Below, in pieces: positions 7,184-14,234 of a stretch of DNA of 17,234 bases (its first letter is position 1; each line of letters begins with the position of its first letter). The position numbers were made by a program, and so were the translations under genes. The notes below the pieces were generated by a model, which did not search any database, was not told where the DNA came from, and worked only from the letters and a program-made list of their open reading frames with translations. Source of the stretch: CAZZKG01 sp964654825 (GTDB lineage: Bacteria > Gemmatimonadota > CAZMKB01); assembly GCA_964654825.1 (NCBI GenBank), contig CAZZKG010000066.1, positions 1-17,234 on the forward strand, given 5' to 3'.

Positions 7184-9100
7184 CTACTCTATCGTGACCT
7201 GGTAACAATCGTGTACTTCATTCGCTTCGGCACAGATGTAGGCCGACATAGGTGGTGCTCCCGTCGGAACCCTGTTCTGGAGATTTACCGGACCGATTGT
7301 GGTTTCCGCAGCGAGAGTAAAAGTTAACGGTCCGAATAGAGTCAGCTGCCAGTCTGCGACATTACTTGCATACGCTGATGCGGTAATCTCGATTGGTGAT
7401 GTCGAGTTGTTCGTCAGGGTGACCGCGTAGATGATCCAGTCACCGGGATTAAAAACCGTACCATTGACGGGCTCGATGTCTATCTCGAGATTAGGAACCA
7501 CAACTTCGAAATCGACCGGTGCTACAAGGAGCTTGTCCCAGTTACCGACATCCTCTTCCGCCCGCAGGAATGTACCTGCCACATCATCGTTCTGGTAGAT
7601 CATGACAAAATCATTGACTCCGTCGGCGTTTCCAACAATGAATCCCGGAAGATCCGGCACCACTCCCTGCAGATTCTCCCGAGCTACGGACGGGTAGAGA
7701 TCGTCCGAGCCGGGACTGTCGGTGATATTGACTCGATCGTCCCACGTCGTGCCACCGTCGGTCGACATACTGACATAGATATCCCCGAAATAGATTCCAT
7801 TGGTATCAATATCAGCATCCACGAATCCCTCGTACACTACGAAGACAATGTCATCCGTCTCACCGAAACCGATTGTGGGATGCCCTACATTGTAGGCGAA
7901 AGCAGTTCCTTCTGCAAAATCGGACAATCCGCTCGGGTGGCGGTAAATAGTCGTCACACCGTTGACGGGATCCCAGTGCTGCAGTTTTGTCCGGTACTGG
8001 TAAAGTCCCCCCGAACCCGGCGTGTAGACGGAGTCAGCGTTGCCGCGGGCCTGGTACTCGGTCCAGACCACATGGGGCGTCCCGCCCGGAGATACGGCGA
8101 TCGCGTTGTTCTGCATGGGCCGGTACTCTGTTGAGTTCGAGTCCGGAGGACAGGTAATGGGTGTGACAGGATATCCCGTGAGGCTTATCCTGTTCCCCCA
8201 GGTAACCCCACCGTCGGATGATATCCACATGTAGACATTGGTCCCCATGTCGGCGGATGCAACACACATGAGACCGTCATCAGATCCTGCCAGCATGGGA
8301 ATGTTCGGAAAGCTCTTCCAGGCCGGGCCATAATCGAGAGTTTGAAGCAGGACGGGGTCCCCCCAGCCGGTATCACCGAAGGTTTTGTGGATGACGAGGA
8401 TATCGTCGATTCCCCCCTCACATGCTTGATCGAACGTGAAGCCGACCATGGCCATGTCACCTATCGCATCGTTCGTGATGTAGAGGCTTGGCCAGAGAAG
8501 TCTGTCACAGGCACTGGCACCATCACCCGGCCAGCCCTCCGTCGCTGTGAAACTCCCGGCTCCCTGATAAGTGTCAGAGAAGCTGTACCAGTGTGATCCG
8601 TAGGCCCGCCCATCGAGATTGACATGGCTCGTCATCACGGCGATGTTGCCGATCTCCATCCCGGGTACATAGTAGCTCACCACCGAGCCGTACCCGCCGT
8701 ACTCATTACCGGAACCGCTTCCCTCGATATAACCAAAGTCTGTAAAACCGGTACCATCGTAATAGTAGTACTTCATACCTCGATCTGAAAATAAATCATC
8801 CGTTGAAACCATGGCAGTAGCGTGAAGTGCACTGTCGCCGACGGTAGCGATCCTCGAGTGGAGGGTGGCATTGGACTGATGGTCATAAAAGGAGCTGTCG
8901 ACAGCGGTTCCTACCTGAAATGCAGCAGGGGGCGATGGAAACCCACCCGTCGACTCTTCACCGGGCACAGGAAGCCTTAATTCATTACCGATTAGAGGTT
9001 GTTCCGGAAATACCTGCCTCACATCACCCCCCCGAAGCATTGATACGGTGATCACGGGCAGGATCAAGATAACGATGAATACAAAGAAGACTTTTTGCAT
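7184..9100 (-). CDS. Exported BNR/Asp-box repeat protein (sialidase-like propeller fold)
   Basis: This 638-aa protein starts at the ATG at 9100, preceded by GAGGAGGGAAAG. The frame is open 47 codons further upstream, but that extension has no ribosome-binding site and would bury the signal peptide MQKVFFVFIVILILPVITV. Asp-box motifs are visible: ISSDGGVTWGNRI (mid-protein) and MSTDGGTTWDDRVNIT (about residue 485), typical turns of sialidase-fold propellers. No sialidase catalytic set could be confirmed, so an enzymatic role is not claimed. The last ~100 residues form a beta-sandwich-like domain (NPGDWIIYAVTLTNNSTSPI ending YQVTIE) similar in layout to the end of the LVIVD-repeat protein at 10568-13072. 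There is no type IX tail. Likely periplasmic or surface-located. Confidence 0.8.
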   Translation of the reverse strand: MQKVFFVFIVILILPVITVSMLRGGDVRQVFPEQPLIGNELRLPVPGEESTGGFPSPPAAFQVGTAVDSSFYDHQSNATLHSRIATVGDSALHATAMVSTDDLFSDRGMKYYYYDGTGFTDFGYIEGSGSGNEYGGYGSVVSYYVPGMEIGNIAVMTSHVNLDGRAYGSHWYSFSDTYQGAGSFTATEGWPGDGASACDRLLWPSLYITNDAIGDMAMVGFTFDQACEGGIDDILVIHKTFGDTGWGDPVLLQTLDYGPAWKSFPNIPMLAGSDDGLMCVASADMGTNVYMWISSDGGVTWGNRISLTGYPVTPITCPPDSNSTEYRPMQNNAIAVSPGGTPHVVWTEYQARGNADSVYTPGSGGLYQYRTKLQHWDPVNGVTTIYRHPSGLSDFAEGTAFAYNVGHPTIGFGETDDIVFVVYEGFVDADIDTNGIYFGDIYVSMSTDGGTTWDDRVNITDSPGSDDLYPSVARENLQGVVPDLPGFIVGNADGVNDFVMIYQNDDVAGTFLRAEEDVGNWDKLLVAPVDFEVVVPNLEIDIEPVNGTVFNPGDWIIYAVTLTNNSTSPIEITASAYASNVADWQLTLFGPLTFTLAAETTIGPVNLQNRVPTGAPPMSAYICAEANEVHDCYQVTIE

Positions 9101-9512
9101 CTTTCCCTCCTCGTTCAATAATATCGTGCCCTTCTTTCCTGATAGTCCGGAATGAACCTTCAGGACGATACAGCCGGACAAACATTTTGAAGTTATCACC
9201 TCCTTCACCAGAGTCCGACAGGGCTCGAGTTGCTGTTTCAAAGGATAGTAGCGAGTTTTGTAGAAGAGAACAGAGGAAAATCACATATTACATGAGTGTT
9301 AGCATCATCCTTTGAAGACAGATTGACTCTGGCCGGAATCGTATCCTGTTCCAATGGATATAGTGTGGGAAGTATGCAACCAAACAAATCTACACCGCGA
9401 ATGTATTTACATTCCACCTGAAAACATTGTACCACTATAGTCAATTCATGTCAAGCTGAATCTTAGTGGCAGAATTGTGGGGCTCTCTCTTTATCACTGT
9501 TGAAAAGCGACA
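9101..9512. other. Long untranslated leader and promoter region of the BNR-repeat gene
   Basis: No protein gene is supported here. The region lies between the BNR-repeat start (9100) and the end of the CsgG-family gene (9513). It contains a minus-strand promoter at 9426-9454 and hence a leader of about 320 nt. A perfect 10-bp inverted repeat (TTCAAAGGAT at 9237-9246, ATCCTTTGAA at 9307-9316) encloses 60 nt of that leader, and GTCCGG (9145-9150) can pair with CCGGAC (9174-9179) nearer the start codon. Confidence 0.5.
9426..9454 (-). promoter_or_regulatory. Sigma-70 promoter for the BNR-repeat gene
   Basis: Read on the minus strand: TTGACA (plus 9449-9454), a 17-nt spacer and TACAAT (plus 9426-9431), eleven of twelve consensus bases. 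Transcription would begin near 9418, giving a leader of about 320 nt. Confidence 0.7.
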
Positions 9513-10436
9513 TCAGGGTGTATGAACAGCCATCCCTTTCTGGATACCGGCAGCATCCCCGGTCTTCACCGAACAGATGGACAGTTTCTCCTTTACCTGA
9601 TCGGCTACGATCCACGCTATCTCGGTCATATCCTCATCGAGTACTTCACCGGTATCCGGATCCCGGATGACCTCCACATCGCCGATGACGAACTCCTGAC
9701 CTGCCTGAACACCCTCTCTTGTTCCGCGATTGATGTATATCTTGCTGCCTTTCACGAGCACGACTGACCCGGTCCACGGAACGTTGGGAAGCTGCTTGAT
9801 CATATAATCCACTGCCTCGGCACATGCCGATTCAACGGCTTTCCCGACGTTATCATTTTTATGTCCGCCGAACGCCGCTCCCCAGCTGCCGGTGTTGTAG
9901 CTGATGTTTCCGCCCTTCTTACTCGAGGAGCCGACGACGTTCCCGGAGGCGAGGACCTGACCGGTCGTGGAGTCGACGATGTAGATGGTTGCATTGACCT
10001 CCCCTTTGCCACCGCTCCCTCCTATCCCGAATCCTTTGATCTTGACTTTTGCATCGGCGCCACCGACGTCATCCTGTACGTGGGTGATCGAGCCCTTGAC
10101 GAGCAGCTGAGCAGGGGTCATCTGTCCGGTAGCCGGAGCTTTCTTCCCCCCTGCGGTGCGTCCTGAGGCGGCGAAATCCTGCTCATCCATCGCTGCGTTA
10201 CGCATATCCGTCTCACCCAGGACGATGAACCTGCCTGTCTGGTTGAGCATGTCGGTAAGAACAGTCCCCCAGGCGTCACCTATGTCCCATCTGCCGTGCC
10301 ACCCGGCTTCATTCTCGAACTTCGTCACGGTTACAGAATAACGCAGGCCGCCGGCAGCATCGCCTGCCTCCACCGTCAGGATGGGGAAGACCATCGTGAT
10401 CATTGTCACGATCAGTATCACGAACGTTTTTCTCAT
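9513..10436 (-). CDS. CsgG-family protein (curli secretion channel relative), apparently not lipidated
   Basis: This 307-aa protein starts at the ATG at 10436 after GAGGAGAGAAG. The frame opens 10 codons earlier without a good ribosome-binding site. The signal peptide MRKTFVILIVTMITM ends near VEA-GDA. Residues ~30-225 match the CsgG layout: a first strand VTVTKFENEAGW, then LTDMLNQTGRFIVLGET, LLVKGSITHV, a glycine-rich hairpin region (KIKGFGIGGSGGKG, then NATIYIVDSTTGQVLASGNV) and a helix (VGKAVESACAEAVDYMIKQL). The last ~80 residues (GSKIYINRGTREGVQAGQEF, then DPDTGEVL) resemble the beta domain that follows CsgG/FlgT-like modules. True CsgG is an outer-membrane lipoprotein pore; this protein lacks a Cys at the signal cleavage site. 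No curli subunits (csgA, B, E, F) are nearby. An envelope-assembly role is inferred only. Confidence 0.85.
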   Translation of the reverse strand: MRKTFVILIVTMITMVFPILTVEAGDAAGGLRYSVTVTKFENEAGWHGRWDIGDAWGTVLTDMLNQTGRFIVLGETDMRNAAMDEQDFAASGRTAGGKKAPATGQMTPAQLLVKGSITHVQDDVGGADAKVKIKGFGIGGSGGKGEVNATIYIVDSTTGQVLASGNVVGSSSKKGGNISYNTGSWGAAFGGHKNDNVGKAVESACAEAVDYMIKQLPNVPWTGSVVLVKGSKIYINRGTREGVQAGQEFVIGDVEVIRDPDTGEVLDEDMTEIAWIVADQVKEKLSICSVKTGDAAGIQKGMAVHTP

Positions 10437-10509
10437 CTTCTCTCTCCTCGAGGCTGTTGGTCGCATACAGGATAAATAACAACTAATCCACTACCGTCAT
10501 ACTCGATTG

Positions 10510-10539
10510 AGTGTAACACGTGAAGGATTCTTTTGTCAA
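10510..10539 (-). promoter_or_regulatory. Promoter candidate for the CsgG-family gene
   Basis: Minus strand: TTGACA (plus 10534-10539), an 18-nt spacer and TACACT (plus 10510-10515; four of six). It sits between the stop of the upstream LVIVD-repeat gene (10568) and the start at 10436, so this gene probably has its own transcript with a leader of about 65 nt. Confidence 0.55.
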
Positions 10540-10567
10540 GTGTGGGATGTGGCTATTGTCTACCGGC

Positions 10568-13072
10568 TTATTTCGCAACCACCTCCACAGAAAAACGATC
10601 GTTGTCAAGATCCGTCCCGGGATATGTGCCCACGTGGGAATACAGTAGATATGTGCCGGGAGGGGTCACCAGAGGGACCTGGTGCTCCAGTGTCGCCGTC
10701 ACACTCTGTCCCGCGTTCAGCGTCACTGCCACGGGGCCGGCCACAGGACCGAAAGTCCCGCCACCGGGAAGAATGACGTCTATCCACGCGTCGAAGGTCT
10801 GCTGTGTCTCTGTGAAGTTCTCTAATCTGACTTCATAGGAGAAGTTCCCGCCCTGGGGGACGACCAACGGATCACTGGCCGGATCGAGAAAGACACCCAC
10901 GTCGAGGAATCGTAATATTTCCACCCCCTGATAACCGGCCAGATAGATGAGGCCGTCGGAAACGGTGACCCCTTCGAAAGTTACCCATCCGACCCACCAG
11001 GTCCCGAGTGGTTCCGGATACACGGCTGCCAGGGAGGCGTTTGCCGGGTCGGTTGCATCGATCACCATCAGCTGCTCAGCTCCACACAAGTAAAAATGAC
11101 CGTCCTCGGCTGCCAGGGATATATCCTCTCTGCTGGGTGGAGTCATATCAGGATCCTGGAATGAGGTGATCAGCAGAGGAGCAAAAAGATCCGACACGTC
11201 ATATAGATCCAGCAAGCCAACGTAATTTCCCCCCTCTAAAATGATCCTCGCAATTCCGAGAACATCCCCGATGACTGCAACGTCGACGGCAAACTCAAGC
11301 TCTGAGATCCTGCTCAGCTCCGTCGGGTTGAGTGGATCCGTGAGGTCGAAGATCACGACCTCGTCGTAGCTGCTTGCGTACCCGGTATCTCCCACGATCT
11401 GGATGTCCGAGAGGTTTGTCGAAAAGCTCGGCCCCGTCCCGACCTGTACCGGATTCTCCAGATCGGTGATGTCAATGACGACGATCTGTGTTCTGCCCGT
11501 GTAGACCAGGTTCCCCAGGCGAGCCGAGGGATAATAGCTGCCACCGCCTCCGAGGTTCAATTTACCCTTGAACTCGGGAGCTGTGGGAACGCTTACATCG
11601 TAGATGCGAATGCCGCGGTTATTGTCGCTTGTGACCGCAATGCTGTCCGCGAGATCGATTCCCTGCTGCCAGAGAGTATTGCCGGGAATGGAGTCAGGTT
11701 CGGGTGTGACAGATCCCAGCGCCTCGGGTGCGAAGGGGTCTGAGACATCCAGCGTGTGAACAGAGGCCATGTTGATGTTGACCGCAGCCAGGCCGCCTTC
11801 CACATCGACGGCACGGGCGAGATATCCCGTGGAGGTCATGGAAAGGAGTGAGGGGTCTTCGGGATTGCTCACATCCACCACCAGCAGGCCGTAGACCCTG
11901 TCTGGCAGATAGATCGAATTCCCGCCGATGTCGATGTTGTAGACCCTGCCGTAAGCAGGGAGTTCACCCACTTTCTGTGGATTCACCGGATCGCTGACAT
12001 CTACGACGTGTATGGACATGTCGTCGTCATCAGTGATGTAAGCATATCCACCGGAGACCACGATCCCTGCCGTGTAGGCCCCGCCCCACTGTGAAACCAT
12101 GGTGGGATCGCCAGGATCCGAGACATCCACGATCTCCATCCCGTTACCGGCAAGATAGAGTAGCCCGTCCAGGTACACCATGTCGTCCACGGCATCATGG
12201 ACGGTGATGAAACCGACCTGTATGATATTCTCCGGGTTGGAGACATCGAAAATAGTCAGACCTTCTCCATACGTTGTGAGGAACACCAGGTCCTGCACTA
12301 CTTTAACACATCTGAAATAGTCGTTTACGCCGATCAGGCTGCTCTTCACCTGGGGAGAATGAGGATCTGAGATATCGATCACCTGCATCAAACCAGAATA
12401 TCCGAAGCCCTCCAGGGTTCCGGAACCCACGACAACCACCAGGGAATCACTGATGGAATTGACGTCGTAGAAGAAGCCATTCGGGGGAGACACCCGGGAG
12501 ATCTCTCCGGGGCTGGTCGGATCAGAAACATCGAACAGGACCAGATCCGCGCCCCGTCCCATGGTGACGGTCATCAGCGATCCCTCCATGCCCAGATAGA
12601 ATGCGGGTTCTTCGATCTCATGTACCTGCACAGGGGTCAGCGGATCTGTAACATCGAAGACGATGAGGCTTCCGGTGGTCCCCACATTGCAGTAATTTCC
12701 GTTGGAGAGAACGTCATTCGCCATTCCGCCCTCATCGAGCGCCCTGCCAAGAACCTTGACCCTCTCCGAGCCTACACTCTGTCCAAGCTGTTTTACTGAT
12801 GTCTTAGCGGGGACCTGATGCCTCCGGCTGAAGAAGCTGCGGGAGGGGAGAATGTCCCCCTGTAAGTCAGGGATTTCTGCATCAGAAGGATCGACGGCAG
12901 GGGAAGGGACGGGCCGTCTACCGTTTGCGTGATAGATGAACACCGTGCCCGGCAGGTTGATCTCGACTTTGTCGGCCTCCTCAATACTTCCTGCCGCAAT
13001 GGAGACCGCCAGTAATGTGAATATCAGGACGAACGAAGAAGACTGCTTTGACCTCATCGTAAATTTGTACAT
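10568..13072 (-). CDS. Exported LVIVD-repeat protein, probable double seven-bladed propeller
   Basis: This 834-aa protein starts at the ATG at 13072; GGAGGG lies 10 nt upstream, while a GTG at 13081 is too close to it. The signal peptide is in MRSKQSSSFVLIFTLLAVSIAAG. From about residue 125 to 730 there are 14 recurring strand motifs of the LVIVD family: thirteen of D-V-S-D-P type (for example VFDVTDP, LFDVSDP, VVDVSNP, VIDITDL, VIDATDP) and a final degenerate EILRFLD. Fourteen blades suggest two consecutive seven-bladed beta-propellers. The C-terminal ~105 residues (PQGGNFSYEV to DRFSVEVVAK) form a beta-sandwich-like domain comparable to the end of the BNR-repeat protein at 7184-9100. There is no type IX tail and no visible enzymatic motif. 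LVIVD proteins are typically surface proteins of bacteria and archaea; binding or adhesion is inferred. Confidence 0.85.
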   Translation of the reverse strand: MYKFTMRSKQSSSFVLIFTLLAVSIAAGSIEEADKVEINLPGTVFIYHANGRRPVPSPAVDPSDAEIPDLQGDILPSRSFFSRRHQVPAKTSVKQLGQSVGSERVKVLGRALDEGGMANDVLSNGNYCNVGTTGSLIVFDVTDPLTPVQVHEIEEPAFYLGMEGSLMTVTMGRGADLVLFDVSDPTSPGEISRVSPPNGFFYDVNSISDSLVVVVGSGTLEGFGYSGLMQVIDISDPHSPQVKSSLIGVNDYFRCVKVVQDLVFLTTYGEGLTIFDVSNPENIIQVGFITVHDAVDDMVYLDGLLYLAGNGMEIVDVSDPGDPTMVSQWGGAYTAGIVVSGGYAYITDDDDMSIHVVDVSDPVNPQKVGELPAYGRVYNIDIGGNSIYLPDRVYGLLVVDVSNPEDPSLLSMTSTGYLARAVDVEGGLAAVNINMASVHTLDVSDPFAPEALGSVTPEPDSIPGNTLWQQGIDLADSIAVTSDNNRGIRIYDVSVPTAPEFKGKLNLGGGGSYYPSARLGNLVYTGRTQIVVIDITDLENPVQVGTGPSFSTNLSDIQIVGDTGYASSYDEVVIFDLTDPLNPTELSRISELEFAVDVAVIGDVLGIARIILEGGNYVGLLDLYDVSDLFAPLLITSFQDPDMTPPSREDISLAAEDGHFYLCGAEQLMVIDATDPANASLAAVYPEPLGTWWVGWVTFEGVTVSDGLIYLAGYQGVEILRFLDVGVFLDPASDPLVVPQGGNFSYEVRLENFTETQQTFDAWIDVILPGGGTFGPVAGPVAVTLNAGQSVTATLEHQVPLVTPPGTYLLYSHVGTYPGTDLDNDRFSVEVVAK

Positions 13073-13232
13073 GATCCTCACTCCCTCCAGTTGAAGGTTC
13101 TGTACAGATCACAACAGAAGTTACACCCAACTTCATTCAATTTCTTTGAACAGTAGCGAAGTCGTGTCTCACCCTGAAGTAAGGCAGGGGTAATGAATGC
13201 ATAACAAAAGAAGAAAAACCACCTTTGCCGTC

Positions 13233-13259
13233 TATTCCTTGATGGGGGGTTAAGGAATA
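13233..13259 (-). other. Hairpin near the 5' end of the LVIVD-repeat transcript
   Basis: An 8-bp perfect stem (TATTCCTT at 13233-13240, AAGGAATA at 13252-13259) encloses an 11-nt loop that is C-rich in the transcript. It begins about 14 nt after the predicted start site and is about 160 nt from the start codon. It could stabilise the mRNA 5' end or be a binding site. Confidence 0.4.
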
Positions 13260-13279
13260 CTGCCCTCTTGCTGAGATCG

Positions 13280-13308
13280 ATTATACCAGAGAATCCTGAT
13301 GATGTCAA
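13280..13308 (-). promoter_or_regulatory. Perfect sigma-70 promoter for the LVIVD-repeat gene
   Basis: Minus strand: TTGACA (plus 13303-13308), a 17-nt spacer and TATAAT (plus 13280-13285), identical to consensus. Transcription would start near 13273, about 200 nt before the ATG at 13072. Confidence 0.85.
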
Positions 13309-13751
13309 GTGAGTTTAGGGAGTTTTAGTGGAATTGTTGGCGATTTTTGTCAGAATATCAGGTCAGGAAAAGGGGGGCGAAAAATGGTGATAACTGGGGA
13401 CAGACCTGTCCTTCCTCGACGGTTGTCAGTAATTCTATCCATAGGACAGTGGACCCCGGGCGTCATGACTCAGAGTGAGAGAAGGAACCGGGGTGGAGAC
13501 ATAAAATATTGAGAATGAGAACCGAATAACAATTGTCATCTTTTCGCTTCGATAATCTTGACAAATCCCTGTTTCTGAAATAGGTTTATCAGAAATTGAA
13601 AATGATTGGAAGGTCTTTTCCATCTCGAATCATCGGCTTTGAGATGTATTCGTGAGAGGTGGGGACACTTTACATCGATCCTGTTCCGAATCCTGGAACT
13701 TTAATATACTGTCAATCGGTCTAAACGAATTTAAACAATGGGAGTGCTGCG

Positions 13752-14066
13752 ATGAAATGGTTTCTTTGTGTTAGTCTGTTTTGTGTATTTTTTCTCATGG
13801 TTACGTCAGCCGGCAAGGCAGGAGATGCCCAGGCGGGAAAAGCAAAAGCATCCACCTGCGTGGCCTGTCATGGCAAGGCTGGTGTCTCAACGATGTCAAC
13901 ATCTCCCAATCTTGCGGGGCAAAAAGAGCAGTATCTTATCAGTGCCCTCAAAGGTTACCGTGACGGTACGCGTGACAATCCTATGATGACGCCTTTGATG
14001 AAATCTTGGTCCGATGAAGACATTGAAAACCTTGCAAGTTATTACTCCAGCCTCAACTGCAACTAA
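13752..14066 (+). CDS. Periplasmic monoheme cytochrome c (class I, c553/c4-like)
   Basis: This 104-aa protein has a signal peptide (MKWFLCVSLFCVFFLMVTSA) and a mature domain of about 84 residues, a usual size for small class I cytochromes. The heme attachment site is C36-V-A-C39-H40. The distal Met ligand is probably in NPMMTPLM (M78, M79 or M83), followed by the standard C-terminal helix SDEDIENLASYYSSL. The fold and the D-E-D-I-x-N-L-A-x-Y helix fit the cytochrome c553/c4 group. The ATG at 13752 follows GGGAG about 8 nt upstream. It lies 168 nt upstream of the porin-cytochrome on the same strand with no obvious terminator, so it may be part of the same transcript and act as that protein's periplasmic electron partner. 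Confidence 0.92.
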   Translation: MKWFLCVSLFCVFFLMVTSAGKAGDAQAGKAKASTCVACHGKAGVSTMSTSPNLAGQKEQYLISALKGYRDGTRDNPMMTPLMKSWSDEDIENLASYYSSLNCN

Positions 14067-14110
14067 TCGGGAGATTCCCAATCGTCCCACTCGCGACAGT
14101 ATCGATCGGG

Positions 14111-14212
14111 ATCTGAACAATCGAGGAGTTCCTCAAACCTTTCAGATTCGAAAGGAGGTGGAAACGAGTTCGGTCTGATTGCGGTCGGATGATGCGGGGA
14201 TACTCATCCGAC
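14111..14212 (+). promoter_or_regulatory. Structured intercistronic segment between cytochrome and porin-cytochrome
   Basis: Two potential hairpins occur here. In the first, ATCTGAA (14111-14117) pairs with TTCAGAT (14141-14147) around an inner GAGGA/TCCTC stem. In the second, GTCGGATGA (14184-14192) pairs with TCATCCGAC (14204-14212) around 11 nt, ending 11 nt before the Shine-Dalgarno of the next gene. Between them lies AAAGGAGGTG (14151-14160), a strong ribosome-binding-like sequence with no start codon behind it. The segment could set the relative expression of the two cistrons. Confidence 0.4.
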
Positions 14213-14234
14213 AGAAACCTGAAGGAGGGAAGTC

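Larger units (their letters stand above)
13073..13751. other. Divergent intergenic region between the LVIVD-repeat gene and the cytochrome operon
   Basis: These 679 bases hold no gene I would defend; a plus-strand frame at 13309-13512 has no ribosome-binding site and overlaps the promoter region. Contents: the leader of the LVIVD-repeat gene (13073 to ~13273) with a hairpin near its 5' end; that gene's perfect promoter at 13280-13308; a 7-bp dyad TTTCTGA/TCAGAAA at 13572-13595; a TTGACA at 13558-13563 without a good -10; and TATACT at 13705-13710 without a good -35, about 40 nt before the cytochrome start. The cytochrome promoter is therefore unresolved and may need an activator or another sigma factor. 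Confidence 0.5.

Noticed and set aside
9101..9241. N-terminal 47-codon extension of the BNR-repeat protein
   Set aside because: The signal peptide and strong Shine-Dalgarno belong to the ATG at 9100; the extension would place the signal peptide internally.
13453..13494. Inverted repeat ACCCCGG / CCGGGGT as a terminator
   Set aside because: Only 7 bp with a loop of 28 nt, no T-run, and no gene ends nearby.
13309..13512. 67-codon plus-strand frame in the 670-bp intergenic region
   Set aside because: No ribosome-binding site, start next to the minus-strand promoter, and a product without recognisable features.
13592..13610. Fur-box-like sequence upstream of the cytochrome gene
   Set aside because: Only about 12 of 19 bases agree with the consensus, too few in AT-rich DNA; attractive only because of the possible iron link.
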